In this document: piece after piece, positions 9,651 to 18,280 of the stretch
Position numbering within the stretch: the first letter of the stretch is position 1
Layout: every line of letters starts with the position of its first letter
Assembly: GCF_025628895.1 (NCBI RefSeq)
Contig: NZ_JAOTJC010000008.1
Coordinates: 62,001 to 126,000, forward strand
Reading direction: 5' to 3'
Length of the DNA stretch: 64,000 nucleotides
Source: Alteromonas salexigens
Lineage (GTDB): Bacteria > Pseudomonadota > Gammaproteobacteria > Enterobacterales > Alteromonadaceae
Notes under the pieces: model-generated
The model's database searches: none
What the model saw: the letters and a program-made list of their open reading frames with translations, nothing else
What the model was told of the DNA's origin: nothing
Position numbers and translations under genes: made by a program

Positions 9651-10307
9651 TTATTTGCTTTCCTGGGTATAGACACTGATGCCTTCTTCCAGGTCTGCGT
9701 AGTAGGTCAGTTTGCCCTCGTCAATGACGACCGCAGACGTACAAAATTCACGGATTTGGTCTAGCTCGTGGCTGACCATAATCACCCCTGCCTGCTCACT
9801 TTTCTCTTTCAGACTGGCACGGGCTTTTTTTCTGAAAATGGGGTCACCCACCGAGGTGGCTTCGTCAATCAGGTAGATATCAAAATCGATATTCATGCAA
9901 CAGGCAAACACCAGCTTGGCGCGCATCCCTGATGAATAATTTTTAACCGGTAAATCGAAGCGTTTGCCCACTTCGGCAAACTCCTGCACCTTTTCTTCGT
10001 ATCTGGCTAGTGAGCGTACATTGTTAATGCGGCCGATAAAGCGGGTGTTTTCCCGTCCTGTCATTTGGGGATGAATACCGGTTTGTAATGCCACCGGCCA
10101 GGACATGGCTTTGTTGGTGACAATACGACCGCGATCCGGGTATTCACTTTTTGCCAGTAACCGGAACAGGGTAGATTTACCCGTGCCGTTTTTACCCAGG
10201 ATAGCGACGTTATTTTCAGTGGGAAAGTCGAAGTTAAGATCCCGGAATATATACTGAGGCCCCAGTTTACTTGGATAGCTCTTTGTCATGTTTTCAATGC
10301 GTATCAT
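9651..10307 (-). CDS. kpsT: KpsT-type capsule polysaccharide ABC transporter, ATPase subunit
   Basis: A 218-residue ABC ATPase, the usual KpsT length. Walker A is GKNGTGKST (residues 38-46), the signature is NYSSGMRAKL, and Walker B is YLIDEAT. An in-frame upstream start at 10346 exists. The ATG at 10307 is preferred because it overlaps the kpsM stop (ATGA) and gives the family-typical N-terminus MIRIENMTKSY. It powers export of capsule polysaccharide across the inner membrane with KpsM. Confidence 0.93.
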   Translation of the reverse strand: MIRIENMTKSYPSKLGPQYIFRDLNFDFPTENNVAILGKNGTGKSTLFRLLAKSEYPDRGRIVTNKAMSWPVALQTGIHPQMTGRENTRFIGRINNVRSLARYEEKVQEFAEVGKRFDLPVKNYSSGMRAKLVFACCMNIDFDIYLIDEATSVGDPIFRKKARASLKEKSEQAGVIMVSHELDQIREFCTSAVVIDEGKLTYYADLEEGISVYTQESK

Positions 10308-11083
10308 CGGGCCAGCACCTTCTTCCAGGTGATGTGATATAAGCAAAGCGCCAGGAACAAACAGCCTGCAGTGGTTTCAACAGTATAAGCCAGGTCAACC
10401 CCTTGGCTACCGTATTTGGGGAAACAGGCGTACCGTGCTAGTTCAACGAAGTGAACTATCGGGTTCCAGGTAAGATAAGGCCAGTACTCTTCTGGAATGT
10501 CTTGTAGACTAAAGAATATGCACGATATAAAGAGGAGCGGCCGCATCATCATCGATTTGATTTTATCAACCTCTGGGACAAATGCAGCGGCTATACCAAA
10601 CATTAAGCCCACAGAGATGCATTGGATCCATAATAATGAGAACAGCACAATCAACAACAAATAGTTATCTACGGAAATACCGTCACCCACCAGGTATAGC
10701 GCTAACGCCAGCAGCGCTATTACTACCACTTTAATCGCAACTTCTAAAAAGCCAGAAGTCACAATTGCAGACATGGGTTGAACCTGACGAAAAGCATACA
10801 GAGGTTTATTTTTTCTGATAGACATCGACACGCTTTGAATTCCCGTGGTGTACGACTGCAACCCGACTAAACCAATCATCATAAAATGAAAAAGTGATAT
10901 GCCATGAATATCACCTTCATTTAATAAGCCTCGAAAGAACGACAGAGCCAGTATAAAAACAAAGGGTTCAAGAAACGCCCAGCTCAAGCCAAACTTATCA
11001 TTAAACTTACTCTGTAACTCACGCAGGAACAGTGCAAAGATCACTGTTCGCCATGCGTAAAGTTGTTGTTTAAGCGTAACCAT
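10304..11083 (-). CDS. kpsM: KpsM-type capsule polysaccharide ABC transporter, permease
   Basis: A 259-residue ABC-2 type permease with about six hydrophobic helices and a KpsM-like N-terminus (ALFLRELQSKF... then LSWAFLEPF, an amphipathic interface segment). It forms the membrane channel of the capsule exporter with KpsT, whose start overlaps its stop. It begins 8 bases after the KpsD-like gene, so the four export genes form one transcription unit. The coding sequence is somewhat more AT-rich by eye than its neighbours, which is common for capsule genes. Confidence 0.92.
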   Translation of the reverse strand: MVTLKQQLYAWRTVIFALFLRELQSKFNDKFGLSWAFLEPFVFILALSFFRGLLNEGDIHGISLFHFMMIGLVGLQSYTTGIQSVSMSIRKNKPLYAFRQVQPMSAIVTSGFLEVAIKVVVIALLALALYLVGDGISVDNYLLLIVLFSLLWIQCISVGLMFGIAAAFVPEVDKIKSMMMRPLLFISCIFFSLQDIPEEYWPYLTWNPIVHFVELARYACFPKYGSQGVDLAYTVETTAGCLFLALCLYHITWKKVLAR

Positions 11084-11091
11084 GACGCGGG

Positions 11092-12900
11092 TTAGTTCGT
11101 CGCAACGTTTGCGGCAACCGCAATCTGGTAAATGATTTGGGTGATGTCTTTAACGGCCTGCAGTGACTTGGTATCGATAGCAGGGAGTACCACCACCTGA
11201 TCGCCGGCTTCAAAGTTCACATCGTCGTCACCCACTGCGGCGAAGTCTACCGTGCCGTTTTTGCGGATAACCAAAATACGATCGTCGTCAGCACGTTGGG
11301 TAAAACCACCGGCCCAGGCCACATAGTCTTCTGTGGTTGCATTTGGATTAAATACCACTGACTGAGGTAACAATACTTCTCCACCAACATGCACCAAGTC
11401 GGTGATTTCGGGGATCACAATGGTGTCGCCTGGCTCCAGCAATATATTTGCAATGTCGCCATTCTGTGACACGATGACTTTTCCTACCGGTTCAACCTGA
11501 CGGGCCCGAGCCACGTAATCAGAAATTAACTGGGCTTCTTGCACACGAATAGAGCCTTCCCCGGTGGAACTGATGGGGGCTGTGTATACACTGCGCTCGA
11601 GACGTTGCAAGGCTTGTTCAATGATGTCTTTTTGCTTCTCCGCCACGCTTTCTCTTAGCAGATAAATACTTTGAATATCGGAGAGAGAACGGTCGATGGC
11701 AATACGGTCCAGTACGTCAAGTAAACGTGTACCTTTATCCACCATCACCTGCGATGCCCCTTTAAAGGCTCCCGCCACATTAATACGATAAATTTGCGGT
11801 TCGTGATCGTCTACGTATTCCACGTTATCGCCAGGCTTCAACGTAAGGTTGGCGAACTTTTCGAGGGTCAAGTATCGGGCGAACTCTTTATTATTTCTTA
11901 CCCCGGCTACCGACACGTGACTGATAAATTCCCCCGGACGAGAGAAGTAGTTAACTGTACTGCCAATGAGCTCTTCGTCGGTGAATTCGAAGGTAAAGCT
12001 GTTACGGGCACCGGTTTCTACCACTACCGTATTACCAATGGGATGAACCAGAATGGTGTCGCCATCCTTGAATGACAATTCCGGCATTTTACCGCTGCGG
12101 AAAAACTTATAAAGATCAGCGGTGGCGATCACTTTATCGTCACGTATGACGTCAATTTTACGGAAGCTACCACGCTGGAAATCTATCCCTCCGGCCCGTT
12201 TAAGGTAATAGAGCACGCTGTCTGAGGCCAAGCCTGCATATTGACCGGGGCGCAATACCGGACCGGCGATAAACACGGAAACCGGTGTTGAAGTAAGCAG
12301 GTTGACATACACATTAACATCGTTGGTATAAACCTGGCGAATACGTGAAGATACCGTCTGGTTCACGCTCCCTGCTGGGGTATTGGCCACGCGGATGGGA
12401 CCGATATTGGGAATGAAGATATTGCCCTGGTTATCCACCGTAACAACATCCGAGTAGTTTACGGCGCCCCACAGCCAGATAGATATTTTGTCGCCAGGCG
12501 CCACCAGGTAGTTGTCGTTCATGCCCGTGGTGCGTTCAGACTCAAAACCGCCGATGAACAGGTTGGCCGCAAACGGTGGGTTGCTCATTGCTTCTTGCTG
12601 GGGGAACACTGTCTCTACCGTGGGTTCGCCGGGCAGGGTCTGCCCATTGCGCGGTTGCGTGGCATACTGGCCCGTGGAAGGCAGAGAATTCGATGACCCC
12701 GGTAACGTTCTACGGGAATTAATGGACATAGGCGTAACTGACTGGGCACCGGACGAGTTGCCGGAAGCGCTTTGACTCTGAGCCTGCTGCTGCAGCTGTC
12801 TGAGCTGCTCGGCCGTTTGCGCGTTTACGGTAGCTGAAAACGCCATCAACAAGAGTGAAAGCGTCGCCAAAAAGCGACATAAAGAAGTAAATACTGACAC
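11092..12900 (-). CDS. kpsD: KpsD/Wza-like outer-membrane polysaccharide export protein
   Basis: 602 residues with a signal peptide (cleavage near VNAQT), a Q/S-rich linker (about 28-90), a polysaccharide-export (Poly_export) domain beginning at YLVAPGDKISIWLWG (about 130-145), and SLBB-type repeats up to a C-terminal hydrophobic segment. Longer than E. coli KpsD (about 560), mostly through the low-complexity N-terminal linker. There is no lipobox, unlike Wza. It should form the periplasmic/outer-membrane conduit for the polymer carried by KpsMTE. It follows the small lipoprotein gene by 2 bases. Confidence 0.87.
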   Translation of the reverse strand: MSVFTSLCRFLATLSLLLMAFSATVNAQTAEQLRQLQQQAQSQSASGNSSGAQSVTPMSINSRRTLPGSSNSLPSTGQYATQPRNGQTLPGEPTVETVFPQQEAMSNPPFAANLFIGGFESERTTGMNDNYLVAPGDKISIWLWGAVNYSDVVTVDNQGNIFIPNIGPIRVANTPAGSVNQTVSSRIRQVYTNDVNVYVNLLTSTPVSVFIAGPVLRPGQYAGLASDSVLYYLKRAGGIDFQRGSFRKIDVIRDDKVIATADLYKFFRSGKMPELSFKDGDTILVHPIGNTVVVETGARNSFTFEFTDEELIGSTVNYFSRPGEFISHVSVAGVRNNKEFARYLTLEKFANLTLKPGDNVEYVDDHEPQIYRINVAGAFKGASQVMVDKGTRLLDVLDRIAIDRSLSDIQSIYLLRESVAEKQKDIIEQALQRLERSVYTAPISSTGEGSIRVQEAQLISDYVARARQVEPVGKVIVSQNGDIANILLEPGDTIVIPEITDLVHVGGEVLLPQSVVFNPNATTEDYVAWAGGFTQRADDDRILVIRKNGTVDFAAVGDDDVNFEAGDQVVVLPAIDTKSLQAVKDITQIIYQIAVAANVATN

Positions 12901-12902
12901 GA

Positions 12903-13265
12903 TTAGTAGCTCTCTGTGTGCTTAACGAGGGGCGATAGCATGACCCATTGGCCGCTACGCTGGCAAAGTGTGCGCTCGGTGCCCGGCATCATCTCGTCTG
13001 ACGACAGCGTCAGCGTACGACATTCTGTACCGGTTGCAGAGACATATGCGGCCTGAACCTGATAAGTGCGACTATTGAGCTGCACTCGGTTGCCTATATC
13101 GAGATTACCAGTGGGTGTGATAATTGCATCTCTGTCCAGAGAATAAGCAAGAGACGCATGCACCAGGGGTACATCGGCTTCTACGCTGGCGGGTGCAGAA
13201 ACGCAGCCACCCAGCCAGGGCAATGTCAATGCTGCACAGAGCATATGAGAACGCATACTTAACAT
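12903..13265 (-). CDS. putative lipoprotein, first gene of the capsule-export operon
   Basis: From ATG at 13265 the product has 120 residues starting MLSMRSHMLCAALTLPWLGGC, a lipoprotein signal with lipobox WLGGC. An in-frame ATG at 13307 would add 14 residues that break the signal-peptide pattern; 13256 is also possible. The mature part is small, beta-rich by pattern, and has a Cys pair (CRTLTL...TLCQRSG). No family recognised. Its position directly before the KpsD-like gene suggests an accessory envelope role in polysaccharide export, but this is inference from context only. Confidence 0.7.
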   Translation of the reverse strand: MLSMRSHMLCAALTLPWLGGCVSAPASVEADVPLVHASLAYSLDRDAIITPTGNLDIGNRVQLNSRTYQVQAAYVSATGTECRTLTLSSDEMMPGTERTLCQRSGQWVMLSPLVKHTESY

Positions 13266-13621
13266 TGTGTTATGTCCATATCCCAAATTGGCGTAAGGAT
13301 ACCACAATACATGACAAATACATGCCAGAGTAACGATGTAACAGTCATGTGGTGATTTTTTGCCCTCATTCCTAAAGGGATAGAGACTTCGATCGATGTT
13401 TTGTAATATTTTTACAGTGCAAGGGTGGTGTCGTTGATGATAGTTGACTATTATATGCAGGATTTTTTATACCAGCGCGTGTCACGTTTTGCACGGGTTG
13501 GCGTTCATATAACCCTGAAGGACGCTATTTCCAAAATGGAATTTCCCCCCAAGCCGCGCTGTTTGCCAATTGGAAGTTGTAAAAGCTTTAAGACGAGTCA
13601 GTCCTGGGAAGCTCTGTAGCT
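13266..13621. other. divergent intergenic region between the capsule-export operon and wecA
   Basis: About 355 bases separate the divergent operons and must hold both promoters. A possible plus-strand promoter is TTGACT at 13444-13449 with TTTATA at 13466-13471 (16-base spacing). No JUMPstart or ops element (GGCGGTAGCGT) was found. The 64-codon ORF inside (13425-13619) looks spurious. Confidence 0.45.
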
Positions 13622-14686
13622 ATGTTTGATTATCTGCAAATTGTGCCGCTGTTTACCGCCTTCATCGTGGCCCTGGTGCTGTTGGTAGTGATGACCCCGC
13701 TGGCTCACCAGTTCGGGTTGGTTGATCAACCCAACGTCCGTAAGCAACATTCGGGTATGGTACCACTGACCGGTGGTGTGGCCATTTTTATGGCCGTATT
13801 GGTGGCCAGTATTGCTACCGATGTCTGGATGAAAAACAATCCCTTATTTTTTACTGCATCGGCCTTTATCGTCTTACTTGGGGCCTTAGATGACAGGTTC
13901 GATCTGAGCGCTAAGGGGCGCTTAATGTGCCAGTTTGGTGTGGCATCCATCATGGCCTGGAGTGCACAGAACTATATTACCTCGTTGGGCGATATTATGG
14001 GCACCGGCGAAGTCTTTCTTGGCGTAAGTGGTTACTTTTTTACCATCGTGTGTGTGGTAGGAGTGGTGAACGCATTTAACATGATCGATGGCATCGATGG
14101 TTTGGCAGGCGGCATGAGCCTGGTAGTGTTAATGACTGTCGTTGGGCTGTTGCTGGCGACCGGCAACGGCAGTGCGGTGATGGAGCCACTGATCATTATG
14201 GCCGCGATTGTACCTTTTCTCGCCTTCAACCTCAGCTGGAAAGGCTTTAAGGGCAATAAGATATTTATGGGTGACGCCGGCAGTATGTTTGTCGGCCTTA
14301 CCATTGTGTGGTTGCTCGTTGATCATACTCAGGGCAGTGAAAGTGCATTCCGCCCCATCACGGCTGTGTGGCTTATCGGGCTGCCACTGATGGACATGGC
14401 CGCAATTATGTATCGTCGTGCCAGAAAAGGGCAGTCAATGTTGCGGCCAGACAGAAAGCACCTGCATAATATTTTCATGCGCGCGGGACTCAGTTCCCGT
14501 CAGTCGTTAGCCGCCATCCTGTTTCTCGGCGCCTGCTATTGCCTTGTCGGCGTGTTGGGCGAGGTTTATGCGGTGCCGGAAAGCATCATGTTTTGGGGGT
14601 TTATAGGCCTCTTGGTAGTCTATAGCTTTGTGATCCAGAACATCTGGACCCTGATCCGGGCGGTTAAGCGGGTGGTTAGCAAATAA
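13622..14686 (+). CDS. wecA: WecA-type undecaprenyl-phosphate GlcNAc-1-phosphate transferase
   Basis: 354 residues with about ten or eleven transmembrane helices. Family motifs are VDQPNVRKQHSG near residue 35, LGALDDRFDLSAKGR near 90, and NAFNMIDGIDGLAGG near 142-156, plus a cytoplasmic HLHNI-type loop near 280. It transfers a HexNAc-1-phosphate from UDP-sugar to undecaprenyl phosphate, starting lipid-linked glycan synthesis (O-antigen, ECA-like or exopolysaccharide). WbpL-type enzymes are the main alternative and cannot be excluded. Two glycosyltransferases follow on the same strand. Confidence 0.88.
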   Translation: MFDYLQIVPLFTAFIVALVLLVVMTPLAHQFGLVDQPNVRKQHSGMVPLTGGVAIFMAVLVASIATDVWMKNNPLFFTASAFIVLLGALDDRFDLSAKGRLMCQFGVASIMAWSAQNYITSLGDIMGTGEVFLGVSGYFFTIVCVVGVVNAFNMIDGIDGLAGGMSLVVLMTVVGLLLATGNGSAVMEPLIIMAAIVPFLAFNLSWKGFKGNKIFMGDAGSMFVGLTIVWLLVDHTQGSESAFRPITAVWLIGLPLMDMAAIMYRRARKGQSMLRPDRKHLHNIFMRAGLSSRQSLAAILFLGACYCLVGVLGEVYAVPESIMFWGFIGLLVVYSFVIQNIWTLIRAVKRVVSK

Positions 14687-14762
14687 TCTTTTAGTGGCCG
14701 CTTATGCATAAATTCGGGCTTTCGCCGGTTTTTTCTGGTATTTTCCCCCCAAAATAACCTTT

Positions 14763-15665
14763 ATGTCGGTACCCCGTTTGTCGAGCCAGTTTAACATTCT
14801 GCATAATCGCTTCCCGCACAGTGCGACGCCCACTGTGGTGGCGATGAGTGTCTATCATGGCGACAATGTGGAGTGGGTCCGCGAAGCAATTAATAGTATC
14901 GTCACCCAGATCTACCGCAAATTCGTCTTTATTATCGTTATTGACGGTGAAATACCCGTGAAAATGATGAACTTAATAAAAGACGCTGCATTCGACGATG
15001 AACGCATCGTAATTGGCCAGAATGACAGCAATCTGGGTCTGGCCAGCAGCATGAATCATGCGATTCAATGGGCTATGTCACTTAATCCCCGTTACTTTGC
15101 CCGCATGGATGCTGATGATATTAGCGTGGCCAACCGCCTGGAACGCCAGATCAGTTATATGGATAAGCACCACAATATTGCGGTGCTGGGGTCTGCCCTG
15201 CAGGAAATTAACGAACAGGGTGTACATGTCGGCGCACGCGTGATGCCGGCCAACCACCGTCAGATTACATATCTTCTCCCCCGTCGGTGTACCCTCAATC
15301 ACCCAACCGTGGTGATCCGTTTTGATGTGTTTCGGGCCGGCTTTTTGTACCAGGGCGAACTGAAAAACACTCAAGACTACTTCTTGTGGGTGACCTTGGC
15401 CGCCAACGGATTTATCTTTCGCAACCTTAAAGATCGCCTGTTGAAATTTCGGCGGGTGAATGATTTTTATAAGCGCCGTGGTCTGAGTAAATCGCTAAAC
15501 GAATATCGTGCCCGGTTGTATGCGATGAAAAAACTACGCAGGTTGACCGTATGGAACCTGTTCTATGCAACCGCAGTACTTTGCTTGCGGCTCATGCCCT
15601 CCAAAGTGGTAAAAATGGCGTATCGCCTGGACAGGCACTTACTGGATCGGATAATCAGACACTAA
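14763..15665 (+). CDS. GT2-family glycosyltransferase (first of two)
   Basis: A 300-residue GT-A fold transferase with VVAMSVYHGDNVEWVREAIN near residue 25 (start of the Rossmann-like domain) and the metal-binding RMDADDIS motif near 118. NTQDYFLWVTLAANG near 202 matches the acceptor-site ED/QDY region. This resembles the family of beta-glycosyltransferases used in O-antigen and exopolysaccharide repeat-unit assembly. Donor and acceptor are unknown. Its TAA stop overlaps the next gene's ATG (TAATG), so the two transferases are translationally coupled. Confidence 0.87.
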   Translation: MSVPRLSSQFNILHNRFPHSATPTVVAMSVYHGDNVEWVREAINSIVTQIYRKFVFIIVIDGEIPVKMMNLIKDAAFDDERIVIGQNDSNLGLASSMNHAIQWAMSLNPRYFARMDADDISVANRLERQISYMDKHHNIAVLGSALQEINEQGVHVGARVMPANHRQITYLLPRRCTLNHPTVVIRFDVFRAGFLYQGELKNTQDYFLWVTLAANGFIFRNLKDRLLKFRRVNDFYKRRGLSKSLNEYRARLYAMKKLRRLTVWNLFYATAVLCLRLMPSKVVKMAYRLDRHLLDRIIRH

Positions 15666-16522
15666 TGATTGGCGCGGTCATTATTCTTTATCACCCCGAC
15701 ATCCGCCATGTGATGAAAATGGTGGAAGAGTTAAAGCAGGTCGTTAAAAATGTGGCCTTAATTGATAACTCGCCGGTGGCCAGCCAGTTTCCAGCCGATG
15801 AATACATTGATTACCTGCACTTCCCGGACAACCTGGGCATTGCAGAGGCGCAGAACAAAGGCATTGAACTGATTGCGGCGGTGGGTTGCGACCGGGTGCT
15901 CATCCTCGATCAGGACAGCAATATCACTGCAAGTATCGTGGAGCGGCTGGCCGACCACCTTAAACATACTACGGGCACTGGCAGCCAGGTAGCGGCCGTC
16001 GGTCCTATGTTGATTTGTGAGTTTTCCAATCAACAAGTGAAGCCAAGACTGCAGAAGGCTATGTCAGTTAATAACAACCTGGCCGAAGTGAAACAGATCA
16101 TTGCCTCTGGCATGTTGATCCCTTTATCTGCTTATCAGGTAATAGGCCCCAAAGAGTCAGCATTGTTTATCGATGGTGTGGACCATGAATGGTGCTGGCG
16201 CGCCCGCCAGAAAGGCTATAAAGTCTACCAGGCACTGGATGTAGGTATGCCCCATAAACAGGGCGATGCGCGCAGAAAAATACTGGGGCTGACGTTTAAG
16301 CAAGGCTCGCCGGTAAGACTGTATTATCAGGTTAGGAATGTGCTGTTGTTATCGCGTCGCTCATATGTACCCGGTTACTGGAAGTGCCGTCACTTACTCG
16401 CGCTGCCAGTCAGGTGGGCTGTGAACCGCTGGCATTTCCCTGAAGGCAAGACGCGGGGGCGCTACTTTATAAAAGGGTTTATCGACGGCCTGAAAGGCAA
16501 GGCCGGAAGAGTAAGACATTAA
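15665..16522 (+). CDS. GT2-family glycosyltransferase, rhamnosyltransferase-like (second of two)
   Basis: 285 residues from ATG at 15665 (MIGAVIILYHPD), chosen because it overlaps the preceding stop and begins the conserved first strand. An upstream in-frame start at 15551 would add 38 residues read from inside the previous gene. Motifs: LIDNSP near 38, FPDNLGIAEAQNKGIE, and LILDQDSNI near 78, the Asp-rich metal site. FIDGVDHEWCWRARQKGY near 170 is typical of RfbF/WbbL-like rhamnosyltransferases. It probably extends the glycan begun by the wecA product. Sugar specificity is not established. Confidence 0.86.
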   Translation: MIGAVIILYHPDIRHVMKMVEELKQVVKNVALIDNSPVASQFPADEYIDYLHFPDNLGIAEAQNKGIELIAAVGCDRVLILDQDSNITASIVERLADHLKHTTGTGSQVAAVGPMLICEFSNQQVKPRLQKAMSVNNNLAEVKQIIASGMLIPLSAYQVIGPKESALFIDGVDHEWCWRARQKGYKVYQALDVGMPHKQGDARRKILGLTFKQGSPVRLYYQVRNVLLLSRRSYVPGYWKCRHLLALPVRWAVNRWHFPEGKTRGRYFIKGFIDGLKGKAGRVRH

Positions 16523-16854
16523 GCATCTCGCCGTGTGTGGACTCAGGCGAAGCACTCCGAGTGTTGCTGAGCGGCAACAAGGGTCCGTCGGGTAGAGAGA
16601 GCTATACGCCGGTGCGCTATCGTAAGCTGCCAAACCCTTATGGTGAAAATCACTGCAACAGTGCAATTGCACATAAGCAGGGCACCCAGGATAAATGAAG
16701 GGTGGATTGGGCGTTAAACTAATTTAGAATAGCAGGCCTGACGAAAAGGCAGGCCTGAGCTGGCAGACGCCTGTTTATATCAGCGGGAATAATGGAATAT
16801 GGATTGCATTATTACGCAATTGATCGTGGATTATCAGTACAAGGACACTAACTT
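16523..16854. other. intergenic region before galU with a direct repeat of a palindromic octamer
   Basis: About 330 bases without a convincing gene. It contains GCAGGCCTGA twice, at 16732-16741 and 16749-16758. Each copy includes the palindrome CAGGCCTG, and the copies are spaced 17 bases apart on the same DNA face within about half a turn. It could be an operator or folding element for galU. No clear promoter was identified. Confidence 0.35.
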
Positions 16855-17748
16855 ATGAGTCAAGTGAAGAAAGCCGTTATACCGGTTGCCGGTTTGGGCA
16901 CACGCATGTTGCCTGCTACAAAAGCGATACCGAAGGAAATGTTACCGGTAGTAGACAAACCGCTCATCCAGTATGTGGTGAATGAGTGTGTCGCGGCGGG
17001 CGTGAAAGAAATTATTCTGGTGACTCATGCCAGTAAAAACAGCATCGAAAACCACTTCGATACCTCGTTTGAGTTAGAGGCGACGCTGGAAAAACGGGTG
17101 AAGCGCCAGTTACTGGAAGAAGTGCAGTCAATTTGTCCGAAAGACGTGACCATTATGCAGGTACGTCAGGGTGTGGCCAACGGATTGGGGCATGCGATTT
17201 TATGTGCCCGTCCGCTGGTAGGGGATGCCCCCTTCGCCGTAGTACTGCCAGACGTTATCATTGATGATGTAGCCAGTAACCCGAAAAAAGACAATCTGGC
17301 CGACATGGTTGCCAAGTTCAACACCAGCCGGGTAAGTCAGGTGATGGTTGAACAGGTTGCGCAGGAAGATGTGTCTAAATTCGGTATCGCAGACCTGGAT
17401 GGCGCCGATATCAGTCAGGGTGAGTCAGCCAAGATCCATGGTATGGTTGAAAAGCCAGAACTGGAAGATGCGCCGTCAGACTTGGCGATTGTAGGCCGTT
17501 ATGTCCTGTCTGAAAAAATCTGGGATTTACTGGAGTTCACTCCGCCAGGTGCAGGCGGTGAAGTGCAGCTCACTGATGCCATCGATTCATTAATGAAGAT
17601 GGAGCAGGTAGACGCCTATTACATGAAAGGCAAAAGTCATGACTGTGGCAGTAAGCTGGGTTACATGAAAGCAAATGTAGAATATGCATTGCGTCATCCT
17701 ACCCTGGGTGAAGAATTTAAGGAGTATCTGGCCAGCCTGAAGGGTTAA
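16855..17748 (+). CDS. galU: UTP--glucose-1-phosphate uridylyltransferase
   Basis: 297 residues, the usual GalU length, with the nucleotide-binding [20 protein letters not shown] motif at about residues 14-33 and PLIQYVVNE just after. [13 protein letters not shown] and the C-terminal [14 protein letters not shown] region are also typical of the family. It makes UDP-glucose from UTP and glucose-1-phosphate; with GalE it provides UDP-glucose and UDP-galactose for the polysaccharide genes beside it. It has its own terminator and a long upstream region, so it is probably separately expressed. Confidence 0.96.
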   Translation: MSQVKKAVIPVAGLGTRMLPATKAIPKEMLPVVDKPLIQYVVNECVAAGVKEIILVTHASKNSIENHFDTSFELEATLEKRVKRQLLEEVQSICPKDVTIMQVRQGVANGLGHAILCARPLVGDAPFAVVLPDVIIDDVASNPKKDNLADMVAKFNTSRVSQVMVEQVAQEDVSKFGIADLDGADISQGESAKIHGMVEKPELEDAPSDLAIVGRYVLSEKIWDLLEFTPPGAGGEVQLTDAIDSLMKMEQVDAYYMKGKSHDCGSKLGYMKANVEYALRHPTLGEEFKEYLASLKG

Positions 17749-17773
17749 CCAGAACGTTGAATTCCAGTGAATG

Positions 17774-17797
17774 AAAGGCTCCCAAGGGAGCCTTTTT
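17774..17797 (+). terminator. rho-independent terminator after galU
   Basis: Stem AAAGGCTCCC / GGGAGCCTTT with a 2-base loop, ending in TTTTT. It sits between galU and the convergent comEA-like gene and could also act on the minus strand. Confidence 0.85.
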
Positions 17798-17806
17798 AGT
17801 TTGTAC

Positions 17807-18115
17807 TTAGTGTTCACGCACAGTGAGATGCCCGGCCAGTTTCGCCAGCATTTTTTCACCAATGCCTTTTACTTCCGTGAGCTGTTCCACTTCCACAAAC
17901 CGGCCGACTTCGTCCCGGTAGTCAATAATGGCCTGCGCCTTGCGCTCGCCAATGCCTGGCAGCGCCGTTAGCTGTGCCAGTGTTGCACTGTTGAGATCCA
18001 GTTTAGCCGCTTGCATCTGACTCTGATCACCGGATGTTGCTAACGCCGGGGTCGGTAAACTTGAGATTGCACCTGCACTGAGAAGCAGCAGTAAGGGAAT
18101 ATATTTTTTCATCAT
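17807..18115 (-). CDS. ComEA-like helix-hairpin-helix protein
   Basis: 102 residues: an N-terminal signal peptide (basic MMKKY, hydrophobic core, cleavage near ALATS) then a single ComEA-type helix-hairpin-helix domain. The domain reads LDLNSATLAQLTALPGIGER with KGIGEKMLAKLAGHL as second hairpin. Such short periplasmic ComEA proteins bind double-stranded DNA and are used in DNA uptake in naturally competent gammaproteobacteria; some family members have other roles. No other competence gene is nearby. Monocistronic. Confidence 0.87.
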   Translation of the reverse strand: MMKKYIPLLLLLSAGAISSLPTPALATSGDQSQMQAAKLDLNSATLAQLTALPGIGERKAQAIIDYRDEVGRFVEVEQLTEVKGIGEKMLAKLAGHLTVREH

Positions 18116-18236
18116 CGTTCCTTAATGGTTCGCGTACATCATTGTACAGGGCAAGTGTATACCAACAGACAGGGATAGCAGGGCGGGGTTTAGGACAGTT
18201 TTTTCTGGCGAGAGGGTGTGACAGGGGGACAGATAC

Positions 18237-18262
18237 AAAAAAGGGCCCGTCGGGCCCTTTTT
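18237..18262. terminator. bidirectional terminator downstream of the isocitrate dehydrogenase gene
   Basis: AAAAAAGGGCCCG followed after one base by CGGGCCCTTTTT forms a strong stem flanked by A- and T-tracts, so it works on either strand. It lies right after the minus-strand dehydrogenase stop. Confidence 0.85.
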
Positions 18263-18280
18263 AAATAACCTGGTGCAGAC

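Noticed and set aside
13425..13619. 64-codon ORF just before wecA
   Set aside because: No ribosome site, no family features, and it covers the probable promoter region.
13266..13621. JUMPstart/ops element upstream of the polysaccharide genes
   Set aside because: GGCGGTAGCGT or a close match is not present.
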